From contig CAVRIG010000021.1 of the NCBI GenBank assembly GCA_963721175.1, positions 237,176 to 301,175 of the forward strand: 64,000 nucleotides of DNA, written 5' to 3'. Below, piece after piece: positions 36,418 to 44,991 of the stretch. Position 1 is the stretch's first letter. Every line of letters begins with the position of its first letter. Below the pieces are notes generated by a model. That model did not search any database. It was not told where the DNA came from and saw only the letters and a program-made list of their open reading frames with translations. The stretch comes from Aliishimia sp963721175. GTDB lineage: Bacteria > Pseudomonadota > Alphaproteobacteria > Rhodobacterales > Rhodobacteraceae. A program made the translations under genes and the position numbers.

Positions 36418-36744
36418 GTGAACCCGAAAATGGCTCCCATCGCAATCCTGCTCAGCTGCTCGATCGGCTTTTTCGCCGGGGTTGTCCGATTCGCCTTCTT
36501 CGACGCTTCGCTTTTGCAGGCTCTCGCCACGTACTTTGCGATCTCCATCACACTGTCGATGGTGGCGCTCGTCACTGCCCTGGTGTCCGAAGGGTCGCGT
36601 GCCGTGCATGGCGAAGACGCGCAAGCGGCAACCTTGGAAGACTGGCAGGATTGGCAGACCGAAGAAGAAATGGAGGCCGCGCGGCGTGAGAGCCAATCAC
36701 ACAATGCCGGCAAGGATTTCGGAATCGCTCGGAAGTCCGCTTGA
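36418..36744 (+). CDS. Small two-helix membrane protein
   Basis: About 108 aa from a GTG at 36418 (GATAAGGAC upstream) or an ATG at 36430. Two membrane helices: MAPIAILLSCSIGFFAGVVR and ALATYFAISITLSMVALVTA. A charged cytoplasmic tail rich in Glu/Trp follows (LEDWQDWQTEEEMEAARRES). The open frame extends to 36319, but that part is a poor N-terminus. Family unknown. Confidence 0.6.
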   Translation: MNPKMAPIAILLSCSIGFFAGVVRFAFFDASLLQALATYFAISITLSMVALVTALVSEGSRAVHGEDAQAATLEDWQDWQTEEEMEAARRESQSHNAGKDFGIARKSA

Positions 36745-36924
36745 GGACACGCGGTTCTCGTTTCGACTGAACAGCTGACGTCTCACACAGTCTTAGGACG
36801 GTCCAGACCGCGCGAACCGGCTACCCTGTCGTGACCCAGCACAAGAGGTCCTGCGCCACCGACGAATGTCAAATCGCTCTGGCGAGCATTCGATCGTTAA
36901 CAGCCAATTATGCGGCCGCCAGAG

Positions 36925-37188
36925 TCACAGCATGTAGCGTGCGAACAGGAGACACGGCGTGAGGAATGCGAACCCGATGCAGAACAGCTCGGCGAACTTG
37001 CTGAGCTTGCCCAAAGCCGTGTTACCCTGCGACCGCTGACCGAAGGCGTTCCAGGCGTAGACGACCCCGAGCCCTTCACCTTCGCGGATACGCCGACGGC
37101 CGCTCAACTTCTTCATAGCCGTGTCGTATACGCGCTGCTGGCGTTCTTTCTCGCTGAGTTCAACGTCAAGGTTTTCCATGTTCGACAT
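36925..37188 (-). CDS. Small membrane-anchored protein
   Basis: 87 aa, starting MSNMENLDVELSEKERQQRV, with a strong AGGGAGG site 6 nt before the ATG. The N-terminal 60 residues are charged (YDTAMKKLSGRRRIREGEGL), and a single C-terminal membrane helix ends the protein (FAELFCIGFAFLTPCLLFAR). Function unknown; the arrangement is tail-anchored. Confidence 0.65.
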   Translation of the reverse strand: MSNMENLDVELSEKERQQRVYDTAMKKLSGRRRIREGEGLGVVYAWNAFGQRSQGNTALGKLSKFAELFCIGFAFLTPCLLFARYML

Positions 37189-37317
37189 AATTACCTCCCT
37201 GATACCGGACCAAAAACGAGATGGCGCGCGCGTCCTGCTTGTCCACTAGTATTTCAACCACCCCCGCCCTTGTTGCGCAAGCTCCGCATCTGCGTGTGCG
37301 CCACTGGCGGAACCAGC

Positions 37318-37346
37318 GAAAAGAGGGCGCCACATGTGGCGCCCTC
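37318..37346 (-). terminator. Rho-independent terminator of the pyrimidine/ABC operon
   Basis: On the minus strand: a perfect stem GAGGGCGCCAC / GTGGCGCCCTC around AT, followed by TTTTC. It starts 29 bp after the stop of the binding-protein gene and closes the operon. Confidence 0.88.
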
Positions 37347-37375
37347 GCGGTCTCGGGCGACCGTGACGCGACCCA

Positions 37376-38365
37376 TCAGTTCAACGCAGCATCCGTGATC
37401 TCATGTGTCCAGGCACCTTCCGGTTCCTTGGTAATGACCGGATCCGATCCGCCGGCCAGCAGCGATTGAACGGTCCGTTCGTAATCGGCCGGGTCCAGCG
37501 CGCCGTTCGATCCCGCCGTCAGTTTGGCGATCTCGCCCATCATCCGAACCTGGTGCTTCTCGGTCTGTGCGCCGGTTTCGTCGAAGTCGAGAACGATCAT
37601 CGCCGCCTCTTCGGGGTTCTCTTCGGCCCATTTCCAGCCCTTCATCGAGGCGCGGACGAACCGGACCATCTTGTCCGCGAACTCCGGATCGGACAGGTTC
37701 TCCTCAAGCACATAGAGCCCGTCCTCGAGCGTCGCCACGCCCTGATCCTCGTACTTGAACGTCACCAGATCGTCCGGCGTCAGGCCGGCATCGATCACCT
37801 GCCAATATTCGTTGTACGTCATGGTGGAAATACAGGCGGCCTGCCCGTTCAGGAGCGGATCCACGTTGAAGCCCTGCTTCAGCACCTCGACGCCCTCCTC
37901 GGAACCGTCGGTCGGGATCTCGAGCTGGCTCATCCAGCTCAGGAACGGGAATTCATTGCCGAAGAACCAGACGCCCAAAGTCTTGCCGGCGAAATCCTCG
38001 GTCGTCTCGATCCCCTCGTCCTTGCGGCAGGTCAGCATCATGCCGGACGACTTGAACGGCTGCGCGATGTTGACGAGCGGCAGCCCCTTCTCCCGCGCGG
38101 CGAGCGCGGCGGGCATCCACTCCACCGTCACGTCGGCGCCGCCCCCCGCGATCACCTGCGTCGGCGCGATGTCCGGTCCACCAGGCTTGATGGTGACGTC
38201 CAGGTCCTCCTCCTCGTAGAACCCCTGGTCCAGCGCCACGTAGTAGCCGGCGAACTGGGCCTGGGTCACCCACTTGAGTTGCAGCGTCACGTCGTCCGCC
38301 GCAAGCGCGCCCCCGGCCAGTACCGAAAGGGCGCCAGCGAGAAATGTCATCTTCCGTGTCATCAT
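37376..38365 (-). CDS. NMT1/ThiY-type ABC substrate-binding protein
   Basis: 329 aa, start ATG at 38365 behind GGGGAGAGT. Signal peptide MMTRKMTFLAGALSVLAGGA (cleaved near ALA/AD). Type II binding fold of the NMT1/THI5-like group: VTLQLKWVTQAQFAGYYVAL, IKPGGPDIAPTQVIAGGGAD, KTLGVWFFGNEFPFLSWMSQ and ACISTMTYNEYWQVIDAGLT. Members bind hydroxymethylpyrimidine or other pyrimidines. With hydA and preTA nearby, a pyrimidine or hydantoin ligand is inferred. Confidence 0.88.
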   Translation of the reverse strand: MMTRKMTFLAGALSVLAGGALAADDVTLQLKWVTQAQFAGYYVALDQGFYEEEDLDVTIKPGGPDIAPTQVIAGGGADVTVEWMPAALAAREKGLPLVNIAQPFKSSGMMLTCRKDEGIETTEDFAGKTLGVWFFGNEFPFLSWMSQLEIPTDGSEEGVEVLKQGFNVDPLLNGQAACISTMTYNEYWQVIDAGLTPDDLVTFKYEDQGVATLEDGLYVLEENLSDPEFADKMVRFVRASMKGWKWAEENPEEAAMIVLDFDETGAQTEKHQVRMMGEIAKLTAGSNGALDPADYERTVQSLLAGGSDPVITKEPEGAWTHEITDAALN

Positions 38366-38391
38366 ACTCTCCCCGAGTTTCATTTTCACTC

Positions 38392-39237
38392 TCAGCCGCG
38401 CTGGGACGGGTGCCAGAAGGTCACCCGCCGTTCGATCCACGCCACGATGCCGTAGAACGCAGTCCCCGACAGGGCGGCCACGGCTATCTCCGCCCAAACG
38501 AGGTCGATTGACAAGCTCCCGACGCCGGTCGAGATGCGGAATCCCATCCCGCGCGTGGGGGAGCCGAAATACTCGGCGACGATCGCGCCGATCAACGCCA
38601 GCGTGGTCGCGATCTTCAGCCCGTTGAAGACGAAGGGCATCGCCGCGGGCAGCCGCAGCTTCAAGAGCGCCTGCGCATAGGTCGCGGCGTAGGTGCGCAT
38701 GAGGTCACGGCTCATCGCGTCGGCCTCGCGCAGGCCCTGCACGGTGTTCACGAGAATTGGGAAGAAGACCATCACCACGACCACCGCGGCCTTCGACTGC
38801 CAGTCGAATCCGAACCAGCCCACGAGAATCGGCGCGATCCCGACGATGGGCAGCGCGGCGACGAAGTTCCCGATTGGCAAAAGGCCACGGGTCAGGAAGG
38901 TGCTGCGGTCGATCAGGATCGCGGTGACGAAAGCCGCCGCCGCCCCGATCAGAAACCCGCGCAACGCGCCCTTGAGCACGGTCTGCCGGAAGTCCTCCCA
39001 GAGCGTGGCGGTGGAATTCGCGAATGTCTCGGCCACCAGCGAGGGTGGTGGCAGGATCACCGGCGAAACGCCGAAATGGCGCACTAGCCCTTCCCAGAGA
39101 ACCAGAAGCGTGACGCCGAACAGCACCGGCACCGCCACCCGCACCGGCAGACTGCCAGCCCAGCGCGAACGCGCCAGAAGGATGTTCAAGCCCCAACCGG
39201 CAAGCCAGAAAAGAAGTGCGACCACCAGCCAGTTCAT
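38392..39237 (-). CDS. ABC transporter permease (SsuC/ThiX-like), 1
   Basis: 281 aa, about six membrane segments in the BPD_transp_1 fold, starting MNWLVVALLFWLAGWGLNIL. The EAA loop is seen as DLMRTYAATYAQALLKLRLP followed by AAMPFVFNGLKIATTLALIG. Intact; its start overlaps the stop of the second permease (ATGA at 39234-39237). Part of the importer with the NMT1-type binding protein. Confidence 0.9.
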   Translation of the reverse strand: MNWLVVALLFWLAGWGLNILLARSRWAGSLPVRVAVPVLFGVTLLVLWEGLVRHFGVSPVILPPPSLVAETFANSTATLWEDFRQTVLKGALRGFLIGAAAAFVTAILIDRSTFLTRGLLPIGNFVAALPIVGIAPILVGWFGFDWQSKAAVVVVMVFFPILVNTVQGLREADAMSRDLMRTYAATYAQALLKLRLPAAMPFVFNGLKIATTLALIGAIVAEYFGSPTRGMGFRISTGVGSLSIDLVWAEIAVAALSGTAFYGIVAWIERRVTFWHPSQRG

Positions 39238-40169
39238 GCCGGCATCCCCATCCGGCGGAGCGTGAGGCGCTGCACAAGGTCAAGTGCCGTCACCAGCACT
39301 CCCGCGAGGATCGCCGCGGCAAAGAGCGCGGACCAGATCGCCAGCGGCGTGCCGAACTGGTCCCCGATCAGGATCCGCGCGCCGAGCCCGGAGATGGCGC
39401 CCGTGGGCAACTCCCCCACGATCGTCCCCACCAGCGCCGCTGCGATGCCCACCTTCAAAGAGGTGAAGAGATACGGAACCGAAGCCGGCAGGCGCAGCTT
39501 GAAAAAACTCTGCAGCCCGGTCGCATTGTAGGTCTTCAGGAGATCGAGCTGCGATGGCTCCGGTGATCGCAGTCCTTTCACCATGCCGACGAGCACCGGA
39601 AAGAAACACAGATAGGCCGAGATGATCGCCTTCGGCACACCGCGACCCTCGATCCCAAGCTGCGCCGACAGCACGATGATCATCGGTGCCAGCGCCACGA
39701 TGGGCACGGTCTGGGATATGATCGCCCAGGGCATCAGCGACATGTCGGCGACACGGGAATAGACGATGGCGACCGCGCAGAGGATCCCCACGCAGGTCCC
39801 CAGCAGAAACCCCCACAAGGTCGATCGCAGCGTGATCCAGCCGTGATGGATCAACGAGCGCTTGGACCAGGCCCGGCCGCGCAACGCCATCTCGCCCGTT
39901 GTTTTCCAGAGCTCGCCGCCCACCTGCGCCGGCGTCGGCAGCCGCGGCCGGTCGAGCGCGTAACCTTGCGCCACTTGCTCGGAATTTTCCAGCATCAACC
40001 GCCACACCGGAACAGAGCGCCGTTCGACCGACCCTTCCGGCACAATCGGTGATCCACTCCGCTCCGCCTGATCCAGCGCCACGCGAATGTTCATCGGCGC
40101 CACCGCCAGATACCAGAGACCCAGGATTACTGCGAGTACGGTGAGGACAGGCACAAGCGATCGTGTCAT
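39234..40169 (-). CDS. ABC transporter permease (SsuC/ThiX-like), 2
   Basis: 311 aa from the ATG at 40169. The N-terminal membrane helix (LVPVLTVLAVILGLWYLAVA) is followed by an unusually long periplasmic stretch of about 90 residues. The permease core has LLGTCVGILCAVAIVYSR-type helices and the EAA loop LLKTYNATGLQSFFKLRLPA. The two permeases likely form a heterodimer. Confidence 0.9.
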   Translation of the reverse strand: MTRSLVPVLTVLAVILGLWYLAVAPMNIRVALDQAERSGSPIVPEGSVERRSVPVWRLMLENSEQVAQGYALDRPRLPTPAQVGGELWKTTGEMALRGRAWSKRSLIHHGWITLRSTLWGFLLGTCVGILCAVAIVYSRVADMSLMPWAIISQTVPIVALAPMIIVLSAQLGIEGRGVPKAIISAYLCFFPVLVGMVKGLRSPEPSQLDLLKTYNATGLQSFFKLRLPASVPYLFTSLKVGIAAALVGTIVGELPTGAISGLGARILIGDQFGTPLAIWSALFAAAILAGVLVTALDLVQRLTLRRMGMPA

Positions 40170-40179
40170 CGCGCCCACC

Positions 40180-40250
40180 TTCTTTGGGTCGGCAAATACC
40201 TCGGGGGAGTCCCGCAGGGACGGGGGCAGAGCCCCCCGATCGTGGCCACC
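40180..40250 (+). repeat. Intergenic repeat with hairpin, copy B
   Basis: Starts TTCTTTGGGTCGGCAAATAC followed by CTCGGGGGAGTCC, then a hairpin (CGGGGGC-AGA-GCCCCCG from 40221) and CGTGGCC. Same order of parts as copies at 12211 and 55320. It lies inside the ABC operon between the ATPase stop and the permease start, in the orientation opposite to transcription. Confidence 0.7.
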
Positions 40251-40259
40251 ACGCAACCG

Positions 40260-41057
40260 TCAGTCATAGGATTGTCCCGCCCGCAAGCCTTCCCGCACCC
40301 GGTGGGCCACCTCCAGAAACTGCGTCGTGTCCCGGATCTCCAGCGGCCGCTCGGCCGGCAACGGGCTCTCGATCACGTCTGTGATCCGTCCCGGGCGCGG
40401 CGACATGACAACGATCCGGGTCGAGAGATACACAGCCTCCGGGATCGAATGGGTGACGAAGGCGATCGTCTTCTCCGTCCGCTTCCAAAGCTGGCGCAGC
40501 TGCTCGTTCAGGTGATCCCGCACGATTTCGTCGAGCGCGCCGAACGGCTCGTCCATCAGCAGGATCTCAGCGTCGAAGGCCAGTGCCCGGGCGATGCTGG
40601 CCCGCTGCTGCATGCCACCCGAGAGCTGCCAGGGAAACTTCTTCTCGAAACCCGACAGGTCCACCAGTTCCATCGTCCTGCGCACCCGCTCCGCCTGCGC
40701 GGCCTTGTCGTAACCCATGATCTCCAGCGGCAGCCGGATGTTGCCGCCGATCGTGCGCCACGGATAAAGTCCCGCCGCCTGGAAGACATATCCGTAGGCG
40801 CGCTTCAGCCGCGCTTCGCGGGCGGAGACGCCATTCACCGTGATCGTCCCGCCGGTCGGCTGCTCCAGATCCGCCATCACCCGCAAGAATGTCGTCTTGC
40901 CGCAGCCGGACGGCCCGATGAAGGATACGAACTCGCCTTTCCGGATCGTCAGGTCCACGCCCCTGAGAGCGTGAATCGGCCCGTCATTGGTCTGGAACGT
41001 CAGATCCAGGCCACGCGCCGCGATCACGGCGGCCGGCTCATCGGTGGCATCGTTCAT
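40260..41057 (-). CDS. ABC transporter ATP-binding protein (SsuB/TauB-like)
   Basis: 265 aa, starting MNDATDEPAAVIAARGLDLT. Walker A is GPSGCGKTT, the Q-loop FQAAGLYPWRTIGGNIRLPL, the signature WQLSGGMQQRASIARALA, Walker B ILLMDEPFGALDE and the switch His in FVTHSIPEAV. Typical nitrate/sulfonate/pyrimidine-class ATPase. Overlaps the VOC gene by 4 nt upstream and is 91 bp from the permease, the gap holding repeat copy B. Confidence 0.92.
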   Translation of the reverse strand: MNDATDEPAAVIAARGLDLTFQTNDGPIHALRGVDLTIRKGEFVSFIGPSGCGKTTFLRVMADLEQPTGGTITVNGVSAREARLKRAYGYVFQAAGLYPWRTIGGNIRLPLEIMGYDKAAQAERVRRTMELVDLSGFEKKFPWQLSGGMQQRASIARALAFDAEILLMDEPFGALDEIVRDHLNEQLRQLWKRTEKTIAFVTHSIPEAVYLSTRIVVMSPRPGRITDVIESPLPAERPLEIRDTTQFLEVAHRVREGLRAGQSYD

Positions 41058-41476
41058 GCGGCCGGGGTCCACAGATTCGGCTCGGCGAATTCCACGCTGT
41101 TGCCCGACGGATCGCGCACGTAGACCGACCGTGGCCCATGCGGCCATCGAAAATCGAACTCCACCTCGACCCCTTGCCCGCCCAATGCCGCCAAAAGCGG
41201 GTCGATGTCCTCCGCCGCCACGGCAAAACAGACGTGGCCTGGACCGTCGGCACCATGCGGCGGGACCGGCAGCGCGTCGGGCGGCGGCGGCGTGCGCGAG
41301 GCCTCCGCGATGAAGGCGAGCAGAACACCGCCGCCGCAGCGAAAGAACACGTGCCGCCCGTCCAGACGAATGATCCTTTCGAGACCGAGCAAATCGCCAT
41401 AGAACCGCTCCGCCGAATCGAGATCGTCCACATAGATGGACGCCTCGAGGATCGACTGCAGGGCCGGCGTCGCCAT
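41054..41476 (-). CDS. VOC-superfamily (glyoxalase-fold) protein
   Basis: 140 aa, starting MATPALQSILEASIYVDDLD. Two beta-alpha-beta-beta-beta modules: ERFYGDLLGLERIIRLDGRH and the C-terminal RSVYVRDPSGNSVEFAEP. Possible metal ligands are the His in GHVCFAV and the Glu in SVEFAEP. Located between hydA (7 bp away) and the ABC ATPase (ATGA overlap), so it is probably part of pyrimidine or hydantoin use, for example in isomerising or detoxifying an intermediate. Function inferred. Confidence 0.85.
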   Translation of the reverse strand: MATPALQSILEASIYVDDLDSAERFYGDLLGLERIIRLDGRHVFFRCGGGVLLAFIAEASRTPPPPDALPVPPHGADGPGHVCFAVAAEDIDPLLAALGGQGVEVEFDFRWPHGPRSVYVRDPSGNSVEFAEPNLWTPAA

Positions 41477-41483
41477 GCCGCCC

Positions 41484-42941
41484 TCAGACGCCGGTCGCCG
41501 GGATGCCGGTCCGTTCCACCGGCCGGGGCGCGGTGAGCTCCTTCCAGGACGACAGCGCCCGGTTGACGGGCCCGTTGGCTTCGCGCTTGACGAACTTGCC
41601 GTGGCCTTCCTCGGTCCGGATCTCGCCGTCGTGCACCGCGACCTTTCCGCGGGTCAGCGTGAAGCGCGGCAGTCCCTTGACGTGCTGACCTTCGAACACG
41701 TTGTAGTCGATCGCCGATTGCTGGGTCTGGGCGGAAATCGTCTTTTCCTTCTTCGGGTCGAACACAACGATGTCTGCATCGGCGCCGACCATGATTGCCC
41801 CCTTCTTCGGATAGCAGTTCAGGATCTTGGCGATGTTTGTGGAGGTTACGGCCACGAACTCGTTGGGCGTGAGCCGCCCGGTGGCCACGCCATGGGTCCA
41901 AAGCATCGGCATCCGATCCTCCAATCCACCGGTACCATTCGGGATCTTGGTGAAATCGCCGACGCCATACCGCTTCTGTTCGGTGGTGAAGGCGCAGTGA
42001 TCTGTCGCCACCACCGACAGCGAGCCCGCCTGTAGCCCGGCCCAGAGGCTCTCCTGATGCTTCTTGTTGCGGAAAGGCGGCGACATCACACGGCGCGCGG
42101 CGTGGTCCCAATCGGGATTGGCGTACTCGCTCTCGTCCAGTGTCAGGTGCTGGATCAGCGGCTCACCCCAAACCCGCTTGCCCTGCTGGCGTGCGCGGCG
42201 GATCGCCTCGTGGCTCTCCTCGCAGGAGGTGTGCACGACATAAAGCGGCACCCCCGCCATGTCCGCGATCATGATCGCGCGGTTGGTGGCCTCGCCTTCG
42301 ACCTGCGCGGGACGGGAATAGGCATGCGCCTCCGGCCCGGTGTTTCCGGCGGCCATCAGCTTCGCCTGCAACTCCGCCACGACATCGCCGTTTTCGGCAT
42401 GGACCAGCGCGATGCCACCCAGTTCCGCCAGCCGCTGGAAAGACGCGTACATTTCGTCGTCGTTGACCATCAATGCGCCCTTGTAGGCCATGAAATGCTT
42501 GAAGGTGTTGATCCCGCGTTCCCGCACCACGGTCTCCATCTCGTCGAAGACCTGCTCCCCCCACCACGTCACCGCCATGTGAAAGGAGTAATCGCAGTTG
42601 GCGCGGGTCGACTTGTTGTCCCACATCTGCAGTGCGTCGAGCAGTCCTTGCCCGTCGGGCGAGGGCAGCGCGAAATCGACGACCATCGTGGTCCCGCCGG
42701 AGAGCGCCGCGCGAGTGCCGGATTCGAAATCGTCCGAGGAATAGGTGCCCATGAAGGGCATCTCCAGATGCGTGTGCGGGTCGATCCCGCCGGGCATGAC
42801 ATAGCAGCCCGTGGCGTCCAGTTCCTCGTCGCCCTTGAGGCCCTTGCCGATCTCGGCGATCACCCCGTTCTCGATCAATACGTCCGCCGCATAGGTCAGG
42901 TCATGCGTGACGATGGTTCCGTTCCTGATGACTGTGCTCAT
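41484..42941 (-). CDS. hydA: Dihydropyrimidinase / hydantoinase
   Basis: 485 aa from the ATG at 42941. Hydrolyses 5,6-dihydropyrimidines (or hydantoins) to N-carbamoyl amino acids. Amidohydrolase fold: metal ligands GGIDPHTHLEMPFMG, the carboxylated Lys in FKHFMAYKGALM, VHAENGD, YVVHTSCEESHEA and VATDHCAF. The C-terminal sandwich includes DADIVVFDPKKEKTISAQTQ and SAIDYNVFEGQHVKGLPR. The ORF extends 87 nt further upstream without family resemblance. Intact. Confidence 0.94.
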   Translation of the reverse strand: MSTVIRNGTIVTHDLTYAADVLIENGVIAEIGKGLKGDEELDATGCYVMPGGIDPHTHLEMPFMGTYSSDDFESGTRAALSGGTTMVVDFALPSPDGQGLLDALQMWDNKSTRANCDYSFHMAVTWWGEQVFDEMETVVRERGINTFKHFMAYKGALMVNDDEMYASFQRLAELGGIALVHAENGDVVAELQAKLMAAGNTGPEAHAYSRPAQVEGEATNRAIMIADMAGVPLYVVHTSCEESHEAIRRARQQGKRVWGEPLIQHLTLDESEYANPDWDHAARRVMSPPFRNKKHQESLWAGLQAGSLSVVATDHCAFTTEQKRYGVGDFTKIPNGTGGLEDRMPMLWTHGVATGRLTPNEFVAVTSTNIAKILNCYPKKGAIMVGADADIVVFDPKKEKTISAQTQQSAIDYNVFEGQHVKGLPRFTLTRGKVAVHDGEIRTEEGHGKFVKREANGPVNRALSSWKELTAPRPVERTGIPATGV

Positions 42942-43163
42942 GTTGACTTCCCCATTGCTTTTGGTTGCGCATAACTGCTTGATCTGCCTCCCCGGTATGT
43001 TTGCCAAGGGGAGCGTGCGTCGTGACAACGAAAACGAACTTATCCGACACGAGCTTCAGAGCATGTTTCGACATTACCCGCCCAGCGGTCGCAGTTCGAC
43101 GCTCACCATCGACTACGAACTTCCTCGACAAAGACAGTGTTCCAACCACCAATGTTCCGGTTC

Positions 43164-43484
43164 CTACACGGAACTGAAGCACCCGATCGCGGACCCGTGC
43201 ACCCCGATATCCAGCGGGCCGAAATCGCTCTCGACGCAGAGCGAGAAATAGCCCGCGCGCGGCAGGAACACGACGCGGTAGGTGCCGTCGGACCGCGTGA
43301 TGGACCAGCATTTCTGCCGCACGCCGCCCGAGAAGTTCACCGTGATCAGTCTTGGTTCGCGGGAAGCCGCGCGGAAGGCGTCGAGTGTCGCCAACCTCTG
43401 CTCGGTGTCCACCGTGTAGTCGTCGATCTCGCGGTCGACGATATCCTTGATCCGCTCTTCGATGCTCAATTCAGGGTCAATCAT
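43164..43484 (-). CDS. Small soluble protein of unknown function in the pyrimidine operon
   Basis: 106 aa from the ATG at 43484 (AAAGGAC 5 nt before it). Starts MIDPELSIEERIKDIVDREI, an acidic helical part. A beta-rich part follows with RLITVNFSGGVRQKCWSITR and SDGTYRVVFLPRAGYFSLCV, and the end is a Gly-rich HGSAIGCFSSV. Not recognised. It sits between amaB and hydA on the same strand. The ORF extends to 43628, which I judge spurious. Confidence 0.65.
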   Translation of the reverse strand: MIDPELSIEERIKDIVDREIDDYTVDTEQRLATLDAFRAASREPRLITVNFSGGVRQKCWSITRSDGTYRVVFLPRAGYFSLCVESDFGPLDIGVHGSAIGCFSSV

Positions 43485-43593
43485 TACATGTCCTTTCAAT
43501 CCGTGCGACCTTTTCCAACGTCGCGGGGGCCGCTGCCGGGACCATTCCGTGTCGCTGCGATAAAACGACCCGTCAGGCACCGGGAACACCGCG

Positions 43594-44847
43594 TCAGCTG
43601 ACGATTTCAGCCGTTTCCACCACGGCATGGAACAGCACGTCCGTGCCTGCCGTAGCCCAAGTTTGTGAAATTTCCTCCGCCTCGTTGTGCGAAAGTCCGT
43701 CGACGCAGGGGCACATCACCATGGCGGTGGGTGCGACGTCGTTGATCCAGCAGGCGTCGTGTCCGGCACCGCTCACGATGTCCATATGCGAATAGCCGAG
43801 CCGCTCCGCCGCGTCGCGGATCGCCGACACGCAACCCTTGTCGAAGGCCGGCGGGTCGAACTGGCCGACGATATGCGCCTCGAACTCCACACCAATCTCC
43901 TGGCAGAGCTTGGGCGCCCGCTGCAGGAACTCGTCCACCATGCCGTTGAGCTTGTCGAGGAGATGCGTGCGCATGTCGACCGTGAAGACAGCCTTGCCGG
44001 GGATGATGTTGCGGGAGTTCGGATAGATGTCGATATGGCCGATGGCACCCACGGCGTTCGGCTGACGCGACATGGCGATCTCGTGCACCAGCTCCGTCAC
44101 CAGCGCCAACCCGCGGCCCGCGTTCTTGCGCATGTTCATCGGGGTCGACCCGGTGTGGCTTTCCTTGCCCGTCACCGTGCATTCGATCCAGCGCAGGCCC
44201 TGCCCGTGCGTGACGACGCCGATATCCTTGCCCTCCGCCTCGAGGATCGGACCTTGTTCGATGTGAAGCTCGAAAAAGGCGTGCATCTTCCGGTCACCGA
44301 CTTTCTCGTCACCCTTCCAGCCGATCCGGTCCAACTCGTCCCCGAAGCGTGCGCCCTTGGCATCGACGCGGTCATAGGCCCATTGCAGGTCGTGCTTGCC
44401 CGCAAACACACCCGACGCGAGCATGGCCGGGGCAAAGCGCGTGCCTTCCTCGTTCGTCCAGTTGGTCACGACGATGGGATGTTTCGTCTTGATGCCCAGA
44501 TCGTTCAGCGACCGGATGATCTCCAATCCGCCCAGCACACCCAGCACACCGTCATACTTGCCGCCCGTGGGCTGCGTGTCGAGGTGACTGCCCACGTAGA
44601 CCGGCAAGGCGTCGGGATCGGCACCCTCGCGGCGGGCGAACATGTTGCCCATCTCGTCGAGGCCCATGTCAAGCCCCGCCTCCTTGCACCAACGCTGGAA
44701 AAGGGCACGGCCTTCGGCATCTTCGTCGGTCAGCGTCTGACGATTGTTGCCGCCGGCCACACCCGGACCTATCTGTGCCATCTGCATCAGACTGTCCCAC
44801 AGACGGTCGCCATTGATCCGGAGATTTTCGCCCGGTGCCGCCATCAT
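43594..44847 (-). CDS. amaB: M20-family N-carbamoyl-amino-acid / beta-ureidopropionase hydrolase
   Basis: 417 aa from the ATG at 44847 (or the next ATG at 44844). Zinc-dependent amidohydrolase that releases CO2 and NH3 from N-carbamoyl-beta-alanine or N-carbamoyl-L-amino acids, the third step after PreTA and HydA. Metal-site motifs: YVGSHLDTQPTGGKYDG, NWTNEEGTRFAPAML, FFELHIEQGPILEAEG, SGAGHDACWINDV and DGLSHNEAEEIS. The dimerisation lid holds SHTGSTPMNMRKNAGRG. The upstream part of the ORF (to 44940) overlaps the promoter and is spurious. Intact. Confidence 0.92.
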   Translation of the reverse strand: MMAAPGENLRINGDRLWDSLMQMAQIGPGVAGGNNRQTLTDEDAEGRALFQRWCKEAGLDMGLDEMGNMFARREGADPDALPVYVGSHLDTQPTGGKYDGVLGVLGGLEIIRSLNDLGIKTKHPIVVTNWTNEEGTRFAPAMLASGVFAGKHDLQWAYDRVDAKGARFGDELDRIGWKGDEKVGDRKMHAFFELHIEQGPILEAEGKDIGVVTHGQGLRWIECTVTGKESHTGSTPMNMRKNAGRGLALVTELVHEIAMSRQPNAVGAIGHIDIYPNSRNIIPGKAVFTVDMRTHLLDKLNGMVDEFLQRAPKLCQEIGVEFEAHIVGQFDPPAFDKGCVSAIRDAAERLGYSHMDIVSGAGHDACWINDVAPTAMVMCPCVDGLSHNEAEEISQTWATAGTDVLFHAVVETAEIVS

Positions 44848-44874
44848 GTCCCCCACGTCTTGAACCGTCGCGAT

Positions 44875-44892
44875 TTTTACCGTTTGGTAAAA
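44875..44892 (+). promoter_or_regulatory. Putative RutR operator 1
   Basis: Perfect palindrome TTTTACC-GTTT-GGTAAAA in the amaB/rutR divergent gap. E. coli RutR binds TTGACC-AnnT-GGTCAA; the half-site spacing of 4 and the central ACC/GGT match. 28 bp before amaB and 99 bp before rutR. Confidence 0.65.
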
Positions 44893-44991
44893 CAACCCTA
44901 TGGTCGGGTTCAATCGAGTCAAGACAAGCTTTGACGCCAAAGGCCCGGAAAATTGGCGGCTGCTGCATTATCAGGCGCGGGATTACACGCT

